From contig CM046879.1 in assembly GCA_025667525.1 (NCBI GenBank), positions 387,213,039 to 387,277,038 of the forward strand: a stretch of 64,000 nt of DNA. The letters are read 5' to 3'. How positions within the stretch are numbered: position 1 is the stretch's first letter; each line of letters opens with the position of its first letter. The notes beneath the pieces are model-generated. The model was not told the origin of the DNA. It saw only the letters and a program-made list of their open reading frames with translations, and did no database searches. A program made the translations under genes and the position numbers. Shown here one piece after another: positions 52,224-64,000 of this stretch. The DNA comes from Glebionis coronaria. Taxonomy: Eukaryota; Streptophyta; Magnoliopsida; Asterales; Asteraceae.

Positions 52224-54475
52224 TGTTAAACACGTATTTATTCGTGTTTTTAGTGCTAATACCCCTTCGTTTATGGCATAATAAATAACAAAAGTGTACT
52301 TCTAGTGCATATATCCTTTAAAATGTGTTATTTATTATTGTAGGTACGGATATGAAGGAACGAACAAAACGAAGATAAAATGACAAAAACGAAGCACGAG
52401 GAATGAAAAGAGCACGGGAAATCGAGTTTGACGGTGCACTCGTGTTTTATTGGGCCGGCCCGCCACCATTTCAAACAGACCCATTAATATATCAAACAGC
52501 CCAACTCAGGCCCAGCAACATTAAAAGATACGCAACCCAGCAGCAAGGAGCAAAAGCCCACTCCTGGCCCAATTGGCGCAGGCCCAGCTATGAGCAAAAA
52601 AAGGGCGAGCCTAGAAAAGCAAGTATGAAGCCCAGAAGGCCCATATAAGAAAAATAGATATTTGGGGATGCTTATATAATACGCAGACTACACAGTTTTA
52701 GAGTGAGACTTAATTTTTTATTTTTAGTAGTTTTAGGTAGGATAAGATAGGCAACATCTGTATTTTCATTTTTTTAAGGTTACACAGGAAGGGACCATAA
52801 GGGGAAAAAAGGCAGCAATAGATGATAGCTTCATTCATACGCAATATTATTTTTTTCCCTGTCTGTTTTTAGTAGCGTAGATATAGAAAAAGAAAGAAAC
52901 ATTCGCAGCTTTACTATATTTTTTACTTCTCTGCCTTTATTTCTTCGTTTGATGTTTTTAGTTACAGTCTCGGATGATTCTTTGATGTTTCGCTGATTTC
53001 TGTTGATGATGTTTATGTTTTCGATTGAAGTTTGATGAATGGTTTATGTTGATTGAGAAGTATCAGGTAGGAGGATGATTATCAATGCTTATTTTGATTA
53101 TTGTATAGCTTATTTTTGATAACTCTCATGTGGGTTATTCTAAATATCAAGTAACTAGCATTAAAAGAATGGTCGTGGGTCTCGACACCAATAACTTCTG
53201 TTTGAATTCAATTTTCTTTAACAATATGCTTAACAAGATTATTTTTATGTTTAGGGAAATGGAAATTAATATAGGCATTTAGCTTGAGTTTAATTCTCAA
53301 AAATCAAATTTAGTTATAATTTTTTTTATTTAAATAGTTTCTAAGAAAGTGTTTTGCGTCAGTTTAAATAATTCATAAATAATTTTAAGAAAGTGTTCGG
53401 TTATACAAATTTCTTTCGGATCGATGTTGTTCGGATAGAGACCGTTAGCGCAGTTGGTTCTGGTTTCAAGCTCGGTTCAAGTATTGTTTTGATTTTAGCA
53501 TACTTTCCGTTCGATGACACGTCATCTACGGGCTGGTTCGGATGAGGGCTTCGATTTCAGGTTTCGATTCATTGTTGCAGTTCGGTTTGCGTAATAAGCT
53601 CGTGGTCTCGGTTTGGTTTTCGTTAGCATATCAGACGTCGACAACGGGCAGGCATGGAAGAGGGGAGTTTCTTTTATAGTTTTGCAATAGTTAGATTAAT
53701 CCGTAGTTAGAGTTTTAGAAATTTACTTGGAATATTTTTCAAAGTTTTCTTCTATTATTCCTCATAATCTTTCGCTACATCTTTTATTTTTCTGCATATA
53801 CTAGCGTTTTGGACTATATCGATTTGTTGCTTATTAGTCTAAGTCTTCTAAACTGATTTGGAATCTGAGTATAGCGATTTGGGCTTACTAGTTAATCACT
53901 ATTAAATGTTTGTTGTCTATATTGGTTATAGATCATTAGCTCAGTTTCAATTCAAGCTAAAAAAATTGCTATTTAGTATTTGCATAGAAATATAATTAGT
54001 CAAAGTGAGTGTTAATATAGTATAGTTAGACGTTAAGCTTTTAGGATCGAGTCTTCAGTTTATATTTTAAAAGTTGAATCAGTATCTTTGTTTAACAGTT
54101 AGTTGCAACTTTGGCCTTGATTGTTAGCAGTTGGTGGGCCTATTATAGTTGATGGACAATTTCATGTTAGATTGATAAATATCTAGCTATTTTCTAAGTG
54201 AAATTAGTTGGAATTAATTTTCAACCAATATGCCCATTTCATATTTTAGGAAATTAGTTTTATAAAAATAATCAAAGTACTTTCAGAAAAATTAGTTTTT
54301 ATTAAAATTATTTTTTAACTTTATTAAAAATAGATTATATATTTTTAGCTCTTAGTTTTATAAAATTTCAATATTTTAACAAAAAACGAATTAAGCCTTG
54401 ACGAGAAAATGTAAAATCAATTCGAGTCGAGTCGAGGAAAAACGAACAATACGACTTAGTAAAAATTGGTTATTA
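52224..54475 (+). repeat. Element W 5' LTR
   Basis: 2252 bp. A plausible TATA box (CTTATATAATA) is at about 52672. The 81-codon frame at 52403-52648 has a mirrored, less open version in the other LTR and is not supported as a gene. The LTR ends GGTTATTA, three bases before the PBS. Confidence 0.9.
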
Positions 54476-54478
54476 AAA

Positions 54479-54550
54479 TGGCGCCGCTGCCAATTTGTGC
54501 TCGTTACGATTGACGATTTGGATTTTGGGATCCGTTCACTTTTGAACGTT
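54479..54550 (+). other. Element W PBS and leader hairpin
   Basis: PBS 54479-54491. Hairpin CGTTCA/TGAACG with loop CTTT at 54533-54548, preceded by TTTTGGGATC, as in Y and Z. Confidence 0.82.
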
Positions 54551-54577
54551 ATTTTTCATTGCAATAAAAAATATATA

Positions 54578-55042
<465 letters not shown>

Positions 55043-55428
55043 ATGGATTCGTATTGTATAGGGTGTGGGAGACCGTCGTCTGATAGTAAATCATGTCAAT
55101 GGTGTTCATGCGAGCGGTGCGGAAGAGATCTCCCCAATTCACAATTTGGACATTGTGTATTTTGCAAAAGGGTAGTCACCCTAGGATTAGTCGGCTCGCA
55201 ATGTCGAGTTGGAAACCTAGGTATACCCAAAAAAATGCACCGGTTTTTTCTCAATACCCGTGTTGCAACAATTGTGGGGGCCCTCATGATACTTTTTCTT
55301 GTCAATCGATGAATTATTATGAGCCAAATATGTGCTATAATTCTAGTTTTAATAATTTTGAGCCCCCACGTTTCACCCTCGATCATCAACCTTCTTTCAG
55401 TGACGAAGAACGAGTCCTTCTTTTCTGA
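55043..55428 (+). pseudogene. Element W cysteine-rich protein
   Basis: The ATG at 55043 begins a short Cys-rich protein: CIGCGRPSSDSKSCQWC, then CERCGRDL and CVFC, a run of closely spaced CxxC pairs that may bind zinc. A frameshift joins it to a second frame (to 55428) containing CCNNCGGPHDTFSC, the same CGGPH-type knuckle found in X (CTFCGGPHNYYEC) and Y (CEICGGTHSYTTC). The capsid domain itself is missing, so it looks like a reduced gag that kept only the nucleic-acid binding end, with an added CxxC region. I recall such proteins as frequent hypothetical proteins in Asteraceae genomes (memory only). Confidence 0.6.
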
Positions 55429-55461
55429 CTTGATGACGGTTTAATTCGACTAAGCAAAACG

Positions 55462-56624
55462 TTGGAGGAGCAACAGCGACAAGAGCAAGTATCTAGTCTT
55501 AGTGCTTATACCTCTACGCCTCTTGTGAGTCCTTATTGTTATGATGACGACGAGGATAATATTTACGATCTCAATCCATCATGTGATACTACCACTCCTA
55601 TTCTCGATTCTTCCACTACGGAGACTGATGCCTCTCTCATCATCGGGGATGAGGGTCTTATCACTATTCCTTGTGATGAGATTCTTATTCCAATCCAAAG
55701 TGAGCCTATGGTTGCTTACGATAGTGATAGTGAGTGTGAATCTCTTTCTAGTGATGATCCATTACCTCCCACCGACATTATGGAAGATGATTATTTAGCT
55801 TTCTCTAATCCTCTTTTTGATCTTGATGATGATTTACTTCCAGTGATGACGAGTCACTATCCGATGAAGACATTCTGAAGGAAAATTTCAAGATTTATTC
55901 GAACCCTTTATTTGATTTTGATGACTCCTACATCTTTAGTGAGGTGAATCCTCTCTTTGAAGAGGGAATTGAGGACATTGATATCCACGACTCTGTTGCT
56001 ATTGATGAGCATTCTTTGTTAGCAATGCCACGTCCCATCGTAGAAGAGGTGGAGAGATTTGACCCTACCTTCCGTTTGATTCGGTCTGGAGAGGTGACGC
56101 GGGTGGTAGATATTTCTTCTGATATTTCTCATATTATGTTGCCACCCCGTCCTACCGCGTGCACGCCCAAGCGGGTGATGTATCGTTTTTACTCTCCTCA
56201 TTTCATACCGGGAAATAAGGATGAGTGTTTTGATCCTGGAGGAGACGTGGATGTTGATATTACTAGTGATGTTTTACCGGTTACCCCATCGACTCTTGCT
56301 TTGAATTTCTATCAAGTGTCCTCGGGTGACACTTTGATATATTTTTCTCCCACCCTCCCGCCCTTGGCGAAGACGAGTATTCTTAAAGATCGCCTTTATA
56401 CCTATTTCTCGTATGTTATTAGAATCCTTCTGCTTTTCTTGACTTACACTGTGGATTCTTCTTCTTTATTCTCATCCGGTAATGAGGATACGGTTTTTGA
56501 CCCTGACATATCCGTTTTGAGCCAGTGGCGATTCTCTTGCTCCTCCATGGACCATTTAATTCAAGGTCGAGTCAAGCTCGTGACTCGGTTAACAAAAACA
56601 ATCTCTTCTCGGGAGGAAACCTGA
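55462..56624 (+). pseudogene. Element W acidic tail protein
   Basis: Two frames, 55462-55878 and 55944-56624, encode a long acidic protein with repeated NPLFD-type motifs (FSNPLFDLDDDLL, YSNPLFDFDDSY, VNPLFEEGIEDI), as in Z. They are joined by a frameshift near 55850. Near the end it carries SSGNEDTVFDPDI, equivalent to the X and Z ends. The open frame then reads on through the conserved post-ORF hairpin block, so the natural stop was probably mutated or earlier. No enzyme motif is present. Confidence 0.6.
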
Positions 56625-58450
56625 ATATCTATCTTTTTTTTATCTTTTTTCTAACATAAGTGTAGGGTGTGCTTCTCTCCATGTGTGCTTGTTGTTATTT
56701 ATTTTTTTGTGTAGGGTTTCCTTTGATCGAGAAGACTTTCAGAGGGTTGATGTTGCTGTTTTCCATCATCTTCTTCATTCAGTCTCCGATCGATCTTCAT
56801 GTCTATATCAGGGGAGTACTCAGTTCTCATCTTTCTCCTTACATATCTGATTGTGTTCTCCTTCTTACACTTGGAATTCTAGCATTAGCCTTTTGTGTTC
56901 TTAAGTGTAGGGGTAACACCTTATCACTTTTGAACATTGAGGCCAATGTTCGGTTGTAAGTGTAGGGGGTTTTATATCATATTGATCATATTCATGCCTA
57001 CTTGTTTGCCCTCTTGCATCCTATTTTGATCAAGTGTGTGTTTTTTTATTTTCTTAAAAAATAATAAAACGTTTTTTGACCATGCGTGATTGACTTGTCC
57101 CGTAGGCTAGAACAAATGGGATCCTGACTCTGCCTGAGTGTTGATCTGGTTTCTCCCTTAACTTTTAGACTAAGCTTTTAGGAATCGTGCAAATGCAAAT
57201 GCTAAACGTGGAGTAGGTGGTTCTCTTTAGAGCTTATATGAGTAACTTGTGGCTTTTCCTCCTAGATTATAACTAGACTAAATAAGTGTGTTTTTTTTCA
57301 AGCCTTTGAACGTTAAAAATCGTTTTGTATGCAAAAATAAATTCTTATGCAATTCTGATATAGAGTCCTAGTTCAACTTTTTATTTAAATTTGAGTGAAA
57401 GCATACTTTCTAAAAATGAAATAATATTACATGAATAAATATGTTGCAAAACAAAAGAAGGAAAAAAAAAGAGAGAAAAAAAGAAAATCGAAAAAAAGAA
57501 AAGAAAGAAAAAAAAAATTGAAAAAAAGAGAAAACAAATGTTCAATAAAGTTAGAGTCGAATAAATGAATAAGTGTTTTATGTTTTTGTTGCTTTAATTA
57601 TAATTGTGAGAAACTTGCTTTTTCTTAAATTTAAATCCGAATTTGAACTAGAATCCGTCAATCTTTATAAGAGTTTAGACGGTATTAGAGACAATAGAAG
57701 TCAAAGGTTCTATGAGCTCCGATACTATTCTCGAGGGTGTAAAAACCTAGCCTCCTAAGCTTTGCTAAAGGACAAGTTGAGAAGAAAGTCGCTACATGGA
57801 GTGATCTCTCCTTTGAATCTTCATTCTCTAATTACCGTCGTTGTTTTTCATCTAAGTGTCTTTTATTAGCTTAGAGGTGATTTCAAGATCTTTGATTTCA
57901 AAATCCCGCCAATCCTGGTACTATTCTCCATGGGGTGTCAAAAGCCCGGGCACTTAACCGATGGTTGGGACGTTCCGAGAAGAAAGCCGCTACATGGGAA
58001 AGGCCATTTTTTATTCATAAATCTCATGATACTCGGTGAGTCTAATATTCCACTTAGATGATTAGCAACCATAATAAATATCGATTTGAACGATCAAAAA
58101 TTTGAAAATGAACACACTTGTCTAGTCTTTTATAATTATAGGAGTGAAAAGTTATATTTACATATGTTATTAGTATAAGTAGTGTTAGCATCTTGCCAAA
58201 ACATTTTCACAAGGAATCTTAGCTTAGTTGGGAGTAATAAAAAGAGGATGACGATCTTTATTCCTTGGAGACACCCAGTTTGCGTGTTTCCCGTTCTATG
58301 ATCTTTATACCTTGAATAAAAAGTCGAGCATGGCGGGTCACAATGAATTTTATTTTTATTTTATTAACAAAGCAATTTCAAAAAAAGTGGTCTTAAATTA
58401 TTTTTGGATTTAACGTTTGTGATAATAGTTTCTTGGGGGAAAGCAACTTT
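56625..58450 (+). other. Element W 3' non-coding region
   Basis: Purine tracts TAAGTGTAGGG occur at 56657, 56902 and 56957. Between the last two is a hairpin (about 56934-56951: GAACATTG, loop AGGC, CAATGTTC). A duplicated segment is visible at 57722-57810 and 57917-58010 (shared TACTATTCTC and GAGAAGAAAG). A purine-only stretch lies at about 57460-57535. No gene is supported; the 96-codon frame at 56669-56959 crosses the hairpin and is judged spurious. Confidence 0.7.
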
Positions 58451-58463
58451 TAAGTGTAGGGTG

Positions 58464-60714
58464 TGTTAAACACGTAATTATTCGTGTTTTTAGTGCTAAT
58501 ACCCCTTCGTTTATGGCATAATAAATAGCAAAAGTGTAATTTTAGTGCATATATCGTTTAAAATGTGTTATTTATTATTGTAGGTACGGATATGAAGGAA
58601 CGAACAAAAACGAAGCTAAAATGACAAAAACGAAGCACGGGGAATGAAAACAGCACGGGAAATCGAGTTTGACGGTGCATTCGTGTTTTATTGGGCCGGC
58701 CCGACACCATTTAAATGGGTCGAACCGACCCTTTAATATATCAAACAGCCCAAGGCCCATCAGCATTAAAAGACACGCAGCCCAGCAGCAAGGAGCAAAA
58801 CCCACTCCTGGCCCAATTGGCACAGGCCCAACTATGAGCAGAAAAAGGACGAGCCTAGAAAAGCAAGTATGAAGACTAGAAGGCCCATATAAGAAAAATG
58901 GAGATCTGGGGATGCTTATATAATACCCAGACTACACAGTTTTAGAGCGAGTCTTCATTTTTTATTTTTAGTAGTTTTAGGTAGGATAAGATAGGCAGCA
59001 TCTGTATTTTCATTTTTTTAAGGTTACATAGGAAGGGCCCATAAGGGAAAAAAGGTAGCAATAGATGATAGCTTCATTCATACGCAATATTACTTTTTTC
59101 CCTGTCTGTTTTTAGTAGCGTAGATATAGAAAAAAAAATAAACATTCGCAGCTTTACTATATTTTTTACTTCTCTGCCTTTATTTCTTCGTTTGATGTTT
59201 TTAGTTACAGTCTCGGATGATTCTTTGATGTTTCGATGATTTCTATTGATGATGTTTATGTTTTCGATTGAAGTTTGATGAATGGTTTATGTTGATTGAG
59301 AAGTATCAGGTAGGAGGATGATTATCGAGGCTTATTTCGATTATTGTATAGCTAATTTTTGATAACTCTCATGTGGCTTATTATAAATATCAAGTAACTA
59401 GCATTAAAAGAATGGTCGTGGGTCTCGACACCAATAACTTCTGTTTGAATTCAATTTACTTTAACAATATGCTTAACAAGATTATTTTTATGTTTAGGGA
59501 AATGGAAATTAATATAGGCATTTAGCTTGAGTTTAATTCTCAAAAATCAAATTTAGTTATAATTTTTTTATTTAAATAATTTCTAAGAAAGTGTTTTCTC
59601 AGTTTAAGTAATTCATAAATATTTTTAAGAAAGTGTTCGGTTATACAAATTTCTTTCGGATCGATGTTGTTCGGATAGAGATTGTTAGAGTAGTTGGGTC
59701 GGGTTTCAAGATCGGTTCAAGTATAGTTTCATTTTAGCTTACTTTTGGTTCGATGACACGTCATCAACGGGCTGGTTCGGATTAGGGCTTCGATTTCCGG
59801 TTTGATTCATTGTAGCAGTTCGGTTTGCGTAGTAAGCTTATGGTCTCGGTTTGGTTTTCGTTAGCATAGCACACGTCGACAACGGGCAGGCCTGAAAGAG
59901 GGGAGTTTCTTTTATAATTCTGCAATAGTTAGATTAATCAGTAGTTAGAGTTGTAGAAATTTACTTGGAATATTGTTCAAAGTGTTCTTCTATTATTCTG
60001 CATAATCTTTCGTTGCATCTTTTATTTTTATGCATATACTTGCGTTTTGGACTGTATCGATTTGTTGCTTATTAGTCTCAGTCTTCTAAGCTGATTTGGA
60101 ATCTGAGTATAGCGATTTGGGCTTACTAGTTAATCATTATTAAATGTTTGTTGTCTGCATTGCTTATAGATCGTTAGCTCAGTTTCAATTCAAGCTAAAA
60201 AAATTGCTATTTAGTATTTGCATAGAAATAGGATTAGTCAAAGTGAGTGTTGATATAGTATAGTTAGATGTTAAGCTTTTAGGATCGAGTCTTCAGTTCA
60301 TATTTTAAAAGTTGAATCAGTATTCTTTGTTTAACAGTTAGTTGCAACTTTGGCCTTGATTGTTAGCAGTTGGTGGGCCTATTATAGTTGATGGACAATT
60401 TCATGTTAGATTGATAAATATCTAGCTATTTTCTAAGTGAAATTAGTCGTAATTAATTTTGAACCAATATGCCCATTTCATATTTTAGGATATTTGTTTT
60501 ATAAAAATAATCAAAGTACTTTCAGAAAAATTAGTTTTTATAAAAATTATATTTTTACTTTATAAAAAATAGATTATATATTTTTAGCTCTTATTTTTAT
60601 AAAATTTCAATATTTTAACCAAAAACGAATTAAGTCTTGACGAGAAAACGTAAAATCAATTCGAGTCGAGTCAAGGAAAAACGAACAATACGACTTAGTA
60701 AAAATTGGTTATTA
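58464..60714 (+). repeat. Element W 3' LTR
   Basis: 2251 bp partner of 52224-54475, starting right after the purine tract and ending GGTTATTA before the duplication CCTAC. Confidence 0.9.
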
Positions 60715-60719
60715 CCTAC

Positions 60720-61925
60720 CATGAGCTTTTTGATGTTCGCTCAAGAAGGATTTCCATCTTCATTGTAAATACTTGCATATTACTCGGATGTTCAGGCAAG
60801 ATCATGAAGATTTTGCGTAGGACTCTTAATATCTTTCTTACTTTTCACAGAGTGTGAAGAAGCAAGGAAATATGGAAGTGCGTCCTAATGAGATATTTGA
60901 TGATCTCAAATGGCTCTAGACTCGATCGTGCATTTTGGATTTTTAGTGCTCGGAGGCTGGAGAGGAGTGCCACCATTTCAATACCAATTTATTCGGAGTG
61001 AATAAATCGTAAGATAACGTGTTGATCTTCATGTGATTAAAACACATACCTTTTAAGAGATATCTGAGTTAGTTGGGATGGATTGTGTAATACGTTACTG
61101 GATCCATGATGTGTATCTTCAATAACATATGTGTTGACCTGGTTCTGCCTAAGGTTGTAAGGAGGGCTTCTTTCTTTAAATCTTCTATCTTTACAATTAT
61201 TTTTCATTCTTCAATCCCTTAAATGCTTACCAATACGTCATAACTAGCACCTTGTTGTGATTGTTCCAGTGCTAACTTAAGTACTTGGTCGGTATTCAGC
61301 TACGTTCACAATCTTTCCCCATCTTTCCTAAGGACTACTATTTCTAGTTATGGGATGTCCTTGGGAAGATTCCTCCGGTTTTGGAAGAATCATTGAACTT
61401 AACATATCCTACCATCCTTAGGTTACCACAATCTTCATCGTCGTGAGATAAGTGGGTTGAGGGTAAATATGTCACCATGAAAATCCATTTTGATGTGCAA
61501 ATCCGTCTTGCTCCCCCTTAACATATGTCATGATATTCGAAAACATTTCGCACATGTCGGGATGAGCTATCACGTTAAGTCAAACCATTTGTGATTAGTC
61601 ATTTCCCATATTAAAACACATTTTCTCCCCCATATTAAAAATATTAACCCAACCGATCTTTTTGATATCAATTGATTTAATGAAGTTTTAACAAAGTTTT
61701 TAGGAAGAAAAATGCAAGTCCGTTTTATCTTCATAATACCAAAACGTGAGATATGATACCGATTAGTAAAATGATCACACATTCACCATATTAGAATGAA
61801 GTGACAAGGTTGGACCTGATTGATAAGAACATCATATGATAAGATCAAATGGTTCTTGTCGGCAAATGTTGGTCGCCTCGTCACGTCTGAAGTCATCTCT
61901 TGACACCACATGTACGATTGGTATA
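60720..61925. other. Non-coding sequence V', right part
   Basis: Continues V' after the W insertion. 60720-61120 matches 17440-17726 of V. Beyond 61130 there is no homology to V; on the minus strand a purine-rich ATGTTAAGGGGGAGCAAG occurs near 61500-61517. The reverse complement of the right end repeats the GTGTCAAG motif of 588-655. No gene is supported; the 70-codon frame at 61570-61782 is random. Confidence 0.55.
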
Positions 61926-62766
61926 TGTTGGGTCAGTATTTACTGACCCTGAAGCAACTATAGGATTTGAATATAAAATCCACCTAAGTGTTTCATGCTC
62001 AGCAGTAAGGCCAGTCTGCTGAAGGATGACCAGAGGAACAAAATTCCTACTGAATACTTTGAAGCTGAAGGATGTTCAGCATTCCTCTTCCAGTTAACTT
62101 AGAAGACAAAAGAGTCTTTGCTTCAAATACTAAGCGGTCTAGTTGCTGAAGAACAAGTACTGAAGAAGATCTTTCAGTTCAGTTTGGTTTGACAATACCA
62201 AACTGAATGATGTCGATCTCCTCTAGGATACTGAAGACTCTTCAGTATTCTGATGGTTTGCATTAGGGGGGAAAGATAACTTTAAGTCAAAGTAGGTTGC
62301 TTGTATAGTTATCTATAAGTACAACCTTTATCTTTTCAAGAATAGTTTGTTATGTACTTTCTATTGTTTATCCAGCATGGTCATCAACCACCCACTAGAT
62401 AAAACCATGCATTGAAACATGCAAATACAAACCCTAGTTTTACACTGCCTATAAAAGGAGTGTACATTGAGAGGGAAAGGGTTAACTAATACAAGAGTAG
62501 AAACTCTAGAAAATCTTTCCTCTCAATACCAACTAAACCATATAGCCAAGAAGCATATGAACGTTTAGATTGGAGCTTAGGCTTTAACTTTAGTTATACG
62601 TTTAAATAGATAAGATCACAACCCATTGTCATTCAACCACTTTGTTATTCCGCAAACAAAGTTGGTTATAGATTCTTTATTTGATTCTAATAAATGTCTA
62701 TACGTTTGAAATTGGGTATAATTGAAGTTCGTTTTATCAGTTCTTAACCAATTGAAAGTCCTAACA
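61926..62766 (+). repeat. Chimeric LTR, right copy
   Basis: 841 bp. It begins TGTTGGG and ends CCTAACA, so its ends do not mirror each other. 61926-62704 is a close copy, in opposite orientation, of the U3-R part of the Copia 3' LTR (about 787-1565), including the TATAAAAGGAG promoter near 62452. 62705-62766 is a different U5. It is the reciprocal partner of 15994-16510. Confidence 0.75.
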
Positions 62767-64000
62767 AAATCGGGTTTATAATCGTTTTTGGTTGGTAGGA
62801 TTATTTGGCTTTTCTATGTCTAATTGATCAATCAAGTAAAAAGTTGAAAAATATTAACTACGTAACCGTAAAACAATTAGTCAATTACCAAATTTCTATT
62901 CAAATAAAGACAAAAATGTAAAACTATGAAATTTAAGTGCTAAAAATGTAAAATATTGAAACTAATGTGATTGAAATGTAAATTTAGTTAACTACAAGGA
63001 CTAACTATGCAAATGTAACAAATTAATAACCAAAATGTAACTAATTTGAAAACTGCCTAACTGAATTTGTAAAGTTTTGAAAATGAAAGGACTAATTAAA
63101 TGCAAACCCTAGTTTAGTGCAAGTTTTGCTAATTATGCAAACAGGAACAAAACTCAAGGACTAAAATGCAATTAAATGGGAAATATTATCAAAAACGGAC
63201 TATGACAATGAATAAGCTCGTTTAAGCAATCTAGTGAACCAAATAATCTCTAGTAACTTGCAAAAGGCTTAAAACTTGATTTAACCTAGACTTGTAAAAG
63301 GATTAAGTTTGAAACTTAGTAAAACTCAAATAAGCTAATCCTAATAAGCCACAATTAAGCTATCTGATAAGCTGAACATGCACAATCTAATTTTCTTATC
63401 AAAACTTGTTAGTTAAGCTATAAGAAGCATGGAATGTCTTTTAAAATTGAAAATGGTCCAGTAATAAATTTGGAAAATGGAAATACGCTAAATCAAGCTT
63501 ATTTGACCAGCGTTGACCAACTTTTTGGAAAAGCTGAAAATTCCCAGATGTCTTCATGAACTCTTACTAAACACAAATGTAGAAGAAAATAGGGAGGTAT
63601 ATGAAGTGGAAATGCTTGTATGAGAAATCCATTTAGCACAAAATACAGAAACTTGCAATTGCTTAATAGCTGAATGAATTGCTTATTTCTTCCTTGTTTC
63701 AGAAAACTATATAATTTCCTTGATAAAGCTTAAAGTTCAGATGTTAAAGGACAACTGAGAATTTGCTTGAAACAAATTCATCCAAGAACAAAGAAATGCC
63801 AAGTGATTGAAATTAAGAACTTTTTCTGAAATTCTAAGCTGAAAACTGACCCATACTTTTTTTGTTGCCAGTTGCCTTTTTGACTCAAGACTTGACTTGA
63901 AAACTACTAAACTTTGTTCATTATGACTAAATGACTGAAAATGATCAAGAATCTACCAATTACCAACACTTGAACAAAACTTGAAAGCTTATACCAAACA
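62767..64000. other. AT-rich non-coding right end
   Basis: No open frame, LTR boundary or known domain that I can defend. A diffuse array of AAATGTAA-like words lies at about 62910-63060. Style and composition suggest the LTR or interior of another element running out of the window. Confidence 0.5.

Noticed and set aside
52403..52648. 81-codon ORF in the W LTR
   Set aside because: Not maintained in the other LTR copy (58575-58872 is broken or in another strand and frame).

Overview
This window looks like plant nuclear heterochromatin, probably from a eudicot and quite possibly a member of the daisy family (Asteraceae). Everything I can recognise is plant LTR-retrotransposon sequence: Copia (Sirevirus-like) and Ty3/Gypsy Athila-like elements, with plant initiator tRNA-Met and tRNA-Asp primer sites. 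The Asteraceae suggestion is from memory only: the cysteine-rich and acidic ORFs at 55043-56624 and the extra Copia ORF at 1734-4991 resemble hypothetical proteins I associate with pyrethrum/Artemisia-type assemblies. I see no convincing host gene, rRNA, functional tRNA or bacterial-type system.

Layout. 1-655 is the 3' end of an older plus-strand element. A minus-strand Sirevirus-like Copia element (656-16121) sits in it: 3' LTR 656-1565, a broken extra ORF in the env position 1734-4991, RNase H/RT 5822-7418, integrase 8092-8791, protease and gag 12627-15912, PBS 15980-15991. Its integrase/pre-integrase region is split by a complete 3.8 kb coding-free LTR element N (8797-12621, target duplication ttttg). 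15994-16510 is a chimeric LTR, followed by non-coding internal sequence V (16511-17726).

The next block is Gypsy. Element X (17727-45962) has 3.4-3.5 kb LTRs, gag and protease but no RT or integrase. Element Y (23623-38428, target duplication gtggc) is a decayed but structurally complete Athila-like element inserted in X's gag-protease frame. A solo LTR of the X family (30802-34197, target duplication acaag) sits in Y's integrase. Element Z (45963-51350, minus) has an intact 1035-codon gag-protease frame, no pol and no 3' LTR. Sequence V' (51351-52223 and 60720-61925) surrounds element W (52224-60714, target duplication cctac), another element without pol. 61926-62766 is a second chimeric LTR in the opposite orientation, and 62767-64000 is AT-rich non-coding DNA.

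How the parts work together. Y is the only Gypsy copy with the full gag-PR-RT-RNase H-IN set, although it is now dead. X, Z and W keep gag-derived and acidic segments and share PBS type and non-coding motifs with Y, so they look like elements that would depend on an autonomous relative. Most interesting are: (i) a non-coding module shared by X, Y and W, in which a perfect hairpin lies between two internal copies of the element's own polypurine tract at nearly fixed spacing; (ii) covarying hairpins next to the PBS and inside the LTRs; (iii) two reciprocal chimeric LTRs at 16 kb and 62 kb, which suggest that the ~46.6 kb between them has been inverted by LTR-LTR recombination or by a misassembly. 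All comparisons were made by eye.
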